From Sutcliffiella horikoshii (GTDB taxonomy: Bacteria; Bacillota; Bacilli; Bacillales; Bacillaceae_I), in NCBI RefSeq assembly GCF_002157855.1, contig NZ_CP020880.1, forward strand, positions 1,984,001 through 2,048,000: a DNA stretch of 64,000 nt. The letters run 5' to 3'. Every line of letters starts with the position of its first letter. Position 1 is the stretch's first letter. The notes beneath the pieces are model-generated. The model saw only the letters and a program-made list of their open reading frames with translations. It did no database searches and had not been told where the DNA came from. The position numbers and the translations under genes are program-made. This document shows, piece after piece, positions 57,429-64,000 of the stretch.

Positions 57429-57457
57429 TTTAACTGATTTTTTGATACTATTATAGA
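57429..57457 (+). promoter_or_regulatory. Predicted sigma-A promoter for ccdA
   Basis: TTTAAC at 57429-57434, 17-nt spacer, TATAGA at 57452-57457, 27 bp before ccdA. Confidence 0.5.
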
Positions 57458-57483
57458 TATACTTTTGTAGGAGAAGTGATTAT

Positions 57484-58194
57484 ATGTCTGGAGATCTTAC
57501 GTTATTCTTGGCATTTGGGGCTGGAGTACTTTCTTTCATATCTCCATGTACCTTGCCAATTTACCCTGCTTTTCTTTCTTATATAACAGGGGTATCTGTA
57601 GGGGAGTTAAAAGAAGAAAAAGGAATGCTGCAAAAGAGAAGTATTTTACATACGTTATTCTTTTTAGTTGGATTTTCTCTGATTTTTATTGCATTAGGAT
57701 TTGGGACCACCTTTTTAGGTAGGTTTTTTGTACAATATCAAGATTTAATTAGGCAAGTGGGTGCTATATTAATCATCTTTTTTGGGTTAGTTATCCTAGG
57801 GGTTTTCCAACCTAAGTTTTTAATGCAGGATAAAAAGTTTGCTTTTAAAAACCGTCCATCTGGTTATATAGGAACTGTGTTAATAGGTATGGCTTTTGCT
57901 GCGGGATGGACACCTTGTTCCGGTCCGATTCTTGGAGCGGTGATTGGGATGTCGATGAATAATCCATCATCAGGTATCTACTATATGCTGGCGTATGTGT
58001 TAGGATTTGCTATACCGTTCTTTATTCTTTCGTTTTTCATTGGGAAGATGGGATGGATTAAACGCAATCATACGCTAATAATGAAAATCGGCGGATACGC
58101 AATGATCGTAATGGGAGTCATGTTGTTCTTTAATTGGTTAACCAAAATAATTGTTTGGCTGACTGCTATTACAGGAGGATTCCAAGGGTTTTAA
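57484..58194 (+). CDS. ccdA: Cytochrome c biogenesis protein CcdA
   Basis: 236-aa membrane thiol-disulfide transporter carrying electrons from thioredoxin to extracytoplasmic thioredoxins (ResA for cytochrome c haem attachment, StoA for spore cortex). Six membrane helices; the redox Cys pair lies in ISPCTLP (residue ~22) and WTPCSGP (residue ~145). First of the ccdA-yneI-ccdC cluster, same order as B. subtilis. Confidence 0.95.
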   Translation: MSGDLTLFLAFGAGVLSFISPCTLPIYPAFLSYITGVSVGELKEEKGMLQKRSILHTLFFLVGFSLIFIALGFGTTFLGRFFVQYQDLIRQVGAILIIFFGLVILGVFQPKFLMQDKKFAFKNRPSGYIGTVLIGMAFAAGWTPCSGPILGAVIGMSMNNPSSGIYYMLAYVLGFAIPFFILSFFIGKMGWIKRNHTLIMKIGGYAMIVMGVMLFFNWLTKIIVWLTAITGGFQGF

Positions 58195-58299
58195 ATTGTG
58201 TGATATTTTAGTTGATTCTTATGTCCGAAAAGAGTAAAGTTAAAATTGGGAATAAAGGAAAATTACAACTTTTTTATAGGACATAAGGAGGGCTCTGCT

Positions 58300-58659
58300 G
58301 TGGCCAACGTTTTAGTAGTGGATGATGCAAAGTTTATGAGACTAACAATTGGGAACATTTTAACTAAATCTAACCACACTGTTATCGGTGAAGCAGAGAA
58401 TGGAAAAGATGCGGTTTCACTCTATCGGGAACACCAGCCTGATCTTGTAACGATGGATATCACGATGCCTGAAATGAACGGTATTGAAGCTGTTCGTGAA
58501 ATAGTGAAAGACTTTCCGAAAGCAAAAATCATTATGTGCTCAGCCATGGGGCAGCAGCGCCTTATTGTAGACGCAATTGAAGCAGGTGCAAAAGACTTCA
58601 TTGTAAAGCCTTTTGATGAGAGCAGGGTACTGGAAGCTGTTAAAAGAGTGTTAGGTTAG
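58300..58659 (+). CDS. yneI: CheY-like response regulator (YneI/CcdB)
   Basis: 119-aa single-domain receiver. VVDDAKFMR near residue 8 (acidic pocket), phospho-Asp in VTMDITMPEMNG near 53, and Lys in FIVKPFDES near 103. GTG 58300 follows AAGGAGGG; the frame is open to 58246 without an RBS. No output domain. It is called ccdB in some work, but its part in cytochrome c maturation is unclear. Confidence 0.93.
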   Translation: MANVLVVDDAKFMRLTIGNILTKSNHTVIGEAENGKDAVSLYREHQPDLVTMDITMPEMNGIEAVREIVKDFPKAKIIMCSAMGQQRLIVDAIEAGAKDFIVKPFDESRVLEAVKRVLG

Positions 58660-58664
58660 GTGTA

Positions 58665-58699
58665 AAAACTATCGGACTTCTTGTACGATAGTTTTTTTT
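58665..58699 (+). terminator. Terminator after yneI
   Basis: AAAACTATCG pairs with CGATAGTTTT, followed by more T. Confidence 0.87.
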
Positions 58700-58753
58700 C
58701 TATAGGTAAGAGTTTTCAACCTCTATTTTAAAATCATAAATCTTAGATATCAC

Positions 58754-58781
58754 TTTTAATATTTCTCTTTTTCGGTATAAT
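58754..58781 (+). promoter_or_regulatory. Predicted promoter for ccdC
   Basis: TTTTAA at 58754-58759, 16-nt spacer, TATAAT at 58776-58781. Confidence 0.5.
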
Positions 58782-58821
58782 AGTAAGAGGTTAAAAGTTG
58801 TGAATACAGAGGATGATTAAT

Positions 58822-59307
58822 TTGTATACAGTACTATCTACGATTTTTGCAGTATGTATGGCACTTCTGGTGATATTTATCAGAATGAAAGCTGCGAAAA
58901 AACCTTCATCAGTGAAAAAAATTGTATTACCTCCTATTTTCATGAGTACCGGGGCATTGATGTTTTTATTTCCCGAATTTAGGGTCTCCTCCTTACAAAT
59001 ACTAGAAGCTCTAACAGTAGGTGCGATATTTTCGATATTTTTAATTAAAACTTCTAAGTTTGAAATGAAGGATAATGATATATATTTAAAAAGATCAAAG
59101 GCGTTTGTTTTCATATTGCTGGGGTTATTGGCAATAAGAGTTGTTATGAAGCTGGTACTCAGTACACAAATTGATATTGGTGAATTGACAGGGATGTTTT
59201 GGCTGCTCGCTTTCGGCATGATTGTACCTTGGAGAATTGCCATGTATATCAAGTACAAGAAGATAGAGAGTGGATCTATTCCACCAACGATAAAAACCTC
59301 GGTATAA
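58822..59307 (+). CDS. ccdC: CcdC family membrane protein (YneJ)
   Basis: About 161 aa, five hydrophobic segments (LSTIFAVCMALLVIFI, IVLPPIFMSTGALMFLF, VGAIFSIFLI, FILLGLLAIRVVM, MFWLLAFGMIVPW), matching the DUF1453/CcdC family found with ccdA. TTG 58822 is spaced six bases from AGAGGATG; ATG 58813 abuts the RBS. Role in cytochrome c maturation is by gene association only. Confidence 0.88.
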   Translation: MYTVLSTIFAVCMALLVIFIRMKAAKKPSSVKKIVLPPIFMSTGALMFLFPEFRVSSLQILEALTVGAIFSIFLIKTSKFEMKDNDIYLKRSKAFVFILLGLLAIRVVMKLVLSTQIDIGELTGMFWLLAFGMIVPWRIAMYIKYKKIESGSIPPTIKTSV

Positions 59308-59325
59308 AAACCGAGGTTTTTCCTT
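59292..59325. terminator. Bidirectional terminator ccdC / yneK
   Basis: AAAAACCTCGG pairs with CCGAGGTTTTT (11 bp) around 8 nt; overlaps the end of ccdC and serves convergent yneK. Confidence 0.88.
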
Positions 59326-59750
59326 TAAAATAGGTGTTGATACGGGGTATGATCAATATTAAGGTGTTCCAATTTTTTTATTAGGAACTTATGATCCCGT
59401 TTAGGTGTTGCGAGAATATATCCACGAATGACATGTTCTCTTGTTATTTCCTTCGCATTTTCCTTATAGGCAATTTCGCCAATTTTTCCGGCGATCTTTT
59501 GTCTTGCAATATCTCGGAAAAGTTCCGGTACAGGTGAAACAAGCTCTTCTAATAGCTGTTTCAAATCATCCGGCCAGAGGTGACGGGTTTTATCTAAATA
59601 GAAATCCTGCCAATCCAATTCCGATTTGCCATCTTCTTTAGGCATTCTTTTAAGAAATTTACGAAACATAAAAAATCCGCCAATGGCCAAAAGTCCAACC
59701 ATTGCCACGACCCAAAATAAAATTAACCATAAAAACCATCCGGTTAACAT
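59325..59750 (-). CDS. yneK: YneK, DUF2621 membrane protein
   Basis: 141-aa protein with one N-terminal membrane helix (LILFWVVAMVGLLAIGGFFMF, residues ~9-29) and a soluble domain (DWQDFYLDKTRHLWPDDLKQL in part; REHVIRGYILATPKRDH). DUF2621/YneK family, unknown function, at the usual place after ccdC. RBS GGAGGG before ATG. Confidence 0.9.
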   Translation of the reverse strand: MLTGWFLWLILFWVVAMVGLLAIGGFFMFRKFLKRMPKEDGKSELDWQDFYLDKTRHLWPDDLKQLLEELVSPVPELFRDIARQKIAGKIGEIAYKENAKEITREHVIRGYILATPKRDHKFLIKKLEHLNIDHTPYQHLF

Positions 59751-59883
59751 GTTCTTTTTCCCTCCGAACTCGTTAACATTCTTGTATTATTATAACCGAA
59801 ACTATTATAATTGCACTAGTAAATGAAAAATCCAACCTAATTGATATAGAAAAAATGACAAAGTTTTGACGGAGGTGGCGACG

Positions 59884-60675
59884 ATGAAAAAGATTGGTGC
59901 CGTAATAGGCAGCATGGGGAAAACAGAGATACTTTCCCAAAAAGTCTGCCCAAAATGTAATAGAGAAGTAAAACGCGTCCGCATGCAAATCATTGGTGGG
60001 GAAAATAAAGGTCAATGGCAAGAATATGAAAATGAATGTGATTGTCGATTGGCTGCTGAAACGATGCAAGCAGAAAAACGCAGAAAACATAAGTACTTTG
60101 AACAGTTTTGTATCATCCCTAGGGAGCTTGAGGATGCTACCCTCGAGAACTTTAAAGTGGATTATTCCAGCCAAGGTGAGGCTTTGGCAAGCACAATAGA
60201 CTTTTTCGACCAATTCACGGGAAAAGAAAATTTATACTATTTTGGCCGGACAGGCAGAGGTAAAACACATTTAGCAGTCGGATTGTATAGATACTTCAAG
60301 GAAAATAATATTACCGCGATGTTTTTTGATGTGCCGAAACTGATGGATACCATCGTCGCATCTTGGGATAATGATTCAGGTTATTCGGAGAGTAAGTTTA
60401 TGAAGGCCATCGCGGAAGTAGATGTCCTTATTCTCGATGACCTTGGAGTAGAGAGGGTAAGTGAGTGGGTGGATCAGACCATTTATTCCATCTTGAACCA
60501 AAGGCAAGGTAAAAGTATCGTGTTTACTTCCAATATCCACCCAGGGGATCTGACGAAACGGTATGGAGAACGGATTGCAGATCGAATAAAAAATAAAATG
60601 AGTCAAAATCAGTTGATTTCCATTGTGACACCGGAGAGTTATAGAACCAAAGATTTAACGATGTATAAAGATTAA
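59884..60675 (+). CDS. DnaC/IstB-like AAA+ ATPase with N-terminal Cys motif
   Basis: 263-aa P-loop protein of the helicase-loader type. An N-terminal zinc-ribbon-like set (CPKCNRE near residue 23, then CDC near 52) precedes the ATPase with Walker A GRTGRGKTHLAVG near 122, Walker B VLILDDLGVER near 178, and Arg-rich RYGERIADRIKNKM near 225. This layout is that of DnaC-like proteins of phages and Bacillus chromosomes. ATG 59884 follows GGAGGTGG. No helicase or phage gene adjoins it; it stands alone with its own terminator. Partner unknown. Confidence 0.87.
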   Translation: MKKIGAVIGSMGKTEILSQKVCPKCNREVKRVRMQIIGGENKGQWQEYENECDCRLAAETMQAEKRRKHKYFEQFCIIPRELEDATLENFKVDYSSQGEALASTIDFFDQFTGKENLYYFGRTGRGKTHLAVGLYRYFKENNITAMFFDVPKLMDTIVASWDNDSGYSESKFMKAIAEVDVLILDDLGVERVSEWVDQTIYSILNQRQGKSIVFTSNIHPGDLTKRYGERIADRIKNKMSQNQLISIVTPESYRTKDLTMYKD

Positions 60676-60693
60676 TATTGCTCCAAAATTTAG

Positions 60694-60723
60694 CCCATAG
60701 CAAACTATTGCTATGGGTTTTTC
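60694..60723 (+). terminator. Terminator after the DnaC-like gene
   Basis: CCCATAGCAA pairs with TTGCTATGGG (10 bp) around ACTA, followed by TTTTT. Confidence 0.9.
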
Positions 60724-60822
60724 GTATTACGAAACAAAAAGTGAAATTTGTCTATTTTTGCAAGTGGAATAATGGTAAAATAATTCTAAATAGAAAGAAA
60801 AATACAAAAGGGGTGCCTTATA

Positions 60823-61758
60823 TTGAAACAAGTAGAACAATTAAAGAAAGAACTTTCTAATGTAATTATCGGAAAAGACGAGGTTGTAGAGCTCTTATTT
60901 ATCTCGTTACTTAATAAAGGACATGTGTTGTTAGAAAGTGTTCCCGGTACGGGTAAAACGATGTTGGCAAAGAGTTTTGCCAAGACAATGGATGCAAGCT
61001 TTAAACGAATCCAGTTTACTCCGGATGTTTTGCCAAGTGATGTCACAGGAATTCAGTTTTTTAATCCAAAGGAACAAAACTTTGAATTAAGGCCTGGCCC
61101 AATCATGACAAATATCTTGTTGGCGGACGAGATCAACCGTGCCACTCCAAGAACGCAATCAAGTTTACTAGAGGTAATGGAGGAACGACAAGTAACCATT
61201 GATGGGCAGACATTATCCATTCCTGGACCGTTCATGGTAATTGCGACACAAAATCCAATTGAATCTCAACAGGGTACGTTTCCATTGCCGGAAGCACAGA
61301 TGGACCGCTTCTTTATCCAAATTGACTTAGGTTATCCTACGAAGGAAGAAGAGAAGGAAATAATGAATAAGTATCGGTTAGACGAGCCGATTAAACAAAT
61401 GACATCCTTATATAGTAAAGAAGAAGTACTTGAATTGCAGGAACAGGTCAAACAGGTGAAAGTATCTTCGGTAGTAGAGGATTACATACTTGAAATTGTC
61501 CACATGACAAGAAACCATGAAGAAATAGAGCTAGGCGTGAGCCCCCGTGGGACATTGGCATTGATGCGTGCGGCACAAGGGTCAGCCTTCGTGAATGGCC
61601 GAGAATACGTTACACCGGAAGATGTAAAGAAAATGGCTCCATACGTTTTAAGTCACCGATTGGTACTTACGATGGAAGGGTCACTGAAGAAGACAAATAA
61701 ACAAGTTGTTATAGAAGTGTTGGCAAGAGTTGTGGTGCCTGTGGAGGCGACAATATAG
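60823..61758 (+). CDS. yeaC: MoxR-family AAA+ ATPase (YeaC-like)
   Basis: 311-aa chaperone-type ATPase. Walker A ESVPGTGKT near residue 39, Walker B ILLADEINRATPRTQ near 98, sensor-1 IATQNPIE near 138, Arg finger EAQMDRFF near 158, and sensor 2 in SPRGTLALMRA near 240. TTG start behind AAAAGGGG. Operon with a DUF58 and a DUF4129 membrane protein, the conserved set thought to work on envelope or metalloprotein maturation. In B. subtilis yeaC-yeaD-yebA lie elsewhere. Confidence 0.92.
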   Translation: MKQVEQLKKELSNVIIGKDEVVELLFISLLNKGHVLLESVPGTGKTMLAKSFAKTMDASFKRIQFTPDVLPSDVTGIQFFNPKEQNFELRPGPIMTNILLADEINRATPRTQSSLLEVMEERQVTIDGQTLSIPGPFMVIATQNPIESQQGTFPLPEAQMDRFFIQIDLGYPTKEEEKEIMNKYRLDEPIKQMTSLYSKEEVLELQEQVKQVKVSSVVEDYILEIVHMTRNHEEIELGVSPRGTLALMRAAQGSAFVNGREYVTPEDVKKMAPYVLSHRLVLTMEGSLKKTNKQVVIEVLARVVVPVEATI

Positions 61759-61760
61759 GA

Positions 61761-62933
61761 ATGACTAGATGGAATCAACAAGTAGATAACCTGACACACC
61801 ATATTTATTTCCGGGCATGTGCGTTCGTCATTATTGCAATCGGCTTCTTTACAGGACATCCTATTTTATTTTTTATGGGTAGCTTGTATTTTGTATACTT
61901 CGTTGTTTCTTACTATTATTTAGCCAATGTAGGAAAGAAACTCAAGCTTACAATAGTAGACGGGCAAGTGAAAGTGTTTCCCGGAGAAACAGGAATCATT
62001 AAATTGAAGGTCGAACAACCATCGAGGTTGCCTGTTTTTTCGGGACGGATTCAACTTGTTGCAGATAATAACATCGAGTTTCATAACGGAGACAGGAGAA
62101 CACGGATCAGCCAAATAAGTCTGCCATTTTCCTTAATGGGTAAAAGTGAATTAGTGATTGAAATTCCTTTTACGGCAATAGAAAGAGGAGTGGCTAAATT
62201 ACATCATATTGAGCTGCAAATCTCCCATTTTATTGATTTTGGTAAAGTGTATCTGCAGAAGAACGATCTGACGAAATTCGAAGCACTGGTTTACTCTGAA
62301 CAGATGCCTGTAACCGGTCTTGAAAGAATCATGCCAAAGAATCAGGGCACGTATCCGACTCGGTCGTCCCTTTTTGAAGATGTTAGCACCATTATTGGGA
62401 CCCGTGATTATGCAGCTGGGGATTCCTTTAATAGAATTCATTGGAAAGCTTCAGCTAAGGTCACAAGCCTTCAAACAAAAATGTATGAAAAAACATCTCA
62501 ATTTTCTTGGTTAATTGTGTTTGATATTAGATCAGGGAATTTAGAAGAGAGAATCAAGGGGATTACTCATTTGTTACATCATGCAACAAAATTCAATATC
62601 CCATATTCCTTACTTGTAAACATTAAGAGAGTTGGTACACCAAGCTATTTTGAACTGCCTTACGGGGAAGGGAAACGCCATCTGCAAACTGCGTTGACCA
62701 TGTTGGCAAGATTGCAAGGAAACAGTGTGTCCATTAATATGCCAACCTTTGAGAGAATTACCTTTCAACATGCTGCACATGCCCCTTATGTCATTCTTTG
62801 TGGCGAGGAAGAGCGCTTAAAAGGGTGGAGGATGCCTACTGGGACTAATGTAAACCTCCTTGATGTCAAAGTAGATTGTTGTACATTAATACCATGGCGG
62901 TCAGAAGCAAGAAAGGAGGCTGTAAATGGGTAA
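61761..62933 (+). CDS. yeaD: DUF58 protein (YeaD-like)
   Basis: 390-aa protein with two N-terminal membrane helices (residues ~15-55), a beta-rich middle region, and the DUF58 core GTRDYAAGDSFNRIHWKASAKV near 213-235, followed by a vWA-like fold (FSWLIVFDIRSGN). Starts 2 nt after the MoxR stop and overlaps the next gene by 8 nt, so all three are translationally linked. Function unproven. Confidence 0.9.
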   Translation: MTRWNQQVDNLTHHIYFRACAFVIIAIGFFTGHPILFFMGSLYFVYFVVSYYYLANVGKKLKLTIVDGQVKVFPGETGIIKLKVEQPSRLPVFSGRIQLVADNNIEFHNGDRRTRISQISLPFSLMGKSELVIEIPFTAIERGVAKLHHIELQISHFIDFGKVYLQKNDLTKFEALVYSEQMPVTGLERIMPKNQGTYPTRSSLFEDVSTIIGTRDYAAGDSFNRIHWKASAKVTSLQTKMYEKTSQFSWLIVFDIRSGNLEERIKGITHLLHHATKFNIPYSLLVNIKRVGTPSYFELPYGEGKRHLQTALTMLARLQGNSVSINMPTFERITFQHAAHAPYVILCGEEERLKGWRMPTGTNVNLLDVKVDCCTLIPWRSEARKEAVNG

Positions 62934-64000
62934 TCTTTGGAGGAACAGCATTCACTTATTGCTCGAGCTTAATATTCTCTATTTTTTCATCTTGCTCTTG
63001 TACTTAGATTCCGGAAATTTGCCTCCTTTTTTAGGAGTGTTGTTGCCGTATGTTTTTGCGATCGCAATCTTTGGCTTTTTAAACAACAAACTTCCAAGTA
63101 GTTATGCGTCAATCATGCTTGTTGCACCAGTTTTAGCTCTTTTTGCTTACCTTTCGTCTTATAGTATCGGCCTTTCTCTTATTATAGGATTTATTATTAG
63201 TTTCCGGGCATTCATGTATTTTGTGGAGGAAAGATTCATTTCCACCTTTGCCCTTTTGATCATTTCATTCATTTGGATGCCTTTTGTATACGGCGCCGGA
63301 ACATTGGTGGACTATCCTCATGGACTTACACTAATGATATTATTTGGTGCGCAGCTGGCTCTAGTTATTTTATTGTATAGTGGAAATGCTGTGATTCAAT
63401 TAAAGGGAAATCGCTATATGCAAAAAAGAGTGGTTAGTGCGACTGCAGCCGTTTTTATAGGCATTTTTGCTGTTTCTGCAGTCTTTACTACAATAGGAAA
63501 ATACCTGATAACAGCGGGCCTTTCGGTTTTCGGTTTAGGTGTTAGCTTTATTTTCGATATTTTGGCAAGGCCAGTGTTTGCTTTGCTTGGAATGCTTGAT
63601 TGGACACCCAAAAGCAGTGGTCCTCAGGATGAGGGAGGTATTGAGATGGGGGAGGAGGAGGAAGCGGAAACCGCTGAGCTCTTACCACCCACAGACAGCC
63701 TATTTGATAATCCTGTAGTAGTGGCAGTTGGTGTCATTGTTTTCTTATCTGTGCTTTACCTCCTATTAAATAGAAAAAAAGTGAACAATCAAAAACGAGA
63801 GATGCAGCCTGAACAGCAATTTACTTCTACTATGACTAAAAAGAGTGGCGGTGGATTCTTCGCGGGCAGAAGAAAGCAAAAGCCACCGGAAAATGAAGTA
63901 AGGAAACTTATGTTTGATTTAGAGCAATTGGCTATGAAAAAGAACCGTAGCCGCCTTCCGAACGAAACTTTGGAGGAATGGTTAAAACGGGAAACCTCAT
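62926..64000 (+). CDS. YebA/TgpA-like membrane protein with DUF4129 domain, 3' truncated
   Basis: Open frame of 358 codons running off the window. ATG 62926 has AAGGAGG upstream and overlaps the DUF58 stop. Residues ~5-165 hold about six membrane helices, then an amphipathic stretch, an acidic Glu-rich loop (about 240-255), one more helix near 265, and a cytoplasmic DUF4129-type region (EVRKLMFDLEQLAMKKNRSRLPNETLEEWL in parts). The extracellular transglutaminase domain expected in YebA between the helix bundle and the last helix is absent, so this is a shortened form unless it lies past the window, which the order makes unlikely. Confidence 0.82.
   Translation, partial: MGNLWRNSIHLLLELNILYFFILLLYLDSGNLPPFLGVLLPYVFAIAIFGFLNNKLPSSYASIMLVAPVLALFAYLSSYSIGLSLIIGFIISFRAFMYFVEERFISTFALLIISFIWMPFVYGAGTLVDYPHGLTLMILFGAQLALVILLYSGNAVIQLKGNRYMQKRVVSATAAVFIGIFAVSAVFTTIGKYLITAGLSVFGLGVSFIFDILARPVFALLGMLDWTPKSSGPQDEGGIEMGEEEEAETAELLPPTDSLFDNPVVVAVGVIVFLSVLYLLLNRKKVNNQKREMQPEQQFTSTMTKKSGGGFFAGRRKQKPPENEVRKLMFDLEQLAMKKNRSRLPNETLEEWLKRETS

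Overview
The window is chromosomal DNA from a spore-forming, low-to-moderate GC Bacillaceae bacterium. The genes follow the Bacillus subtilis order from rnjB-tepA-spoIIIE through recA-rny-ymdB-spoVS, tdh-kbl-miaB-ricA-cotE-mutSL, miaA-hfq-spoVK, hflX-glnRA, lexA-yneB-ynzC-tkt-sirA-yneF and ccdA-yneI-ccdC-yneK. SpoIIIE, SpoVS, SpoVK, CotE, SirA and a Spo0E-family protein identify an endospore former. No rRNA, tRNA or CRISPR array was seen. The species cannot be fixed from the sequence alone.

Layout. 1-12395: RNase J (5' truncated), TepA, YlzJ, SpoIIIE, a GntR regulator, the YmfF/YmfH/YmfI set linked to EF-P modification, YmfJ, YmfK, a RodZ-like protein and PgsA. 12425-18717: CinA, RecA behind a LexA-box promoter, RNase Y, YmdB and SpoVS. 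18823-22603: a dipeptidase and the two-subunit 2-oxoacid:ferredoxin oxidoreductase. 23236-35792: threonine degradation (tdh-kbl), tRNA modification (miaB, miaA), RicA, CotE with sigma-E/sigma-K-like promoters, mismatch repair (mutS-mutL), Hfq and SpoVK. 35837-39202: an accessory block with a carotenoid desaturase, a divergent glycosyltransferase with a palindromic operator between them, and a TRIC-like channel. 39378-46050: HflX, a YnbB-like PLP protein, a 52-bp tandem array split by an IS256-family element, then glnR-glnA with both classical GlnR operators. 46175-48564: an accessory block (unknown small protein, holin, nucleoside hydrolase, DUF421 protein). 48599-52996: lexA, the SOS-type operon yneB-ynzC without yneA, tkt and sirA. 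53089-59750: YneF, a heterodimeric ABC exporter, a 53-aa Spo0E-like gene on the minus strand, and the CcdA/YneI/CcdC set with YneK. 59884-64000: a DnaC-like ATPase and a MoxR-DUF58-DUF4129 operon cut by the window end.

Non-coding highlights. Four copies of a ~127-bp GC-rich element (12426-12553, 22672-22798, 22886-23012, 27671-27797) keep the same nested base pairing with compensatory changes between copies. The 52-bp array at 42000-43975 has about nine units, each with a GTCTTCAT/ATGAAGAC inverted repeat, and the IS inserted inside it left an 8-bp target duplication. These two are the best candidates for undescribed function.
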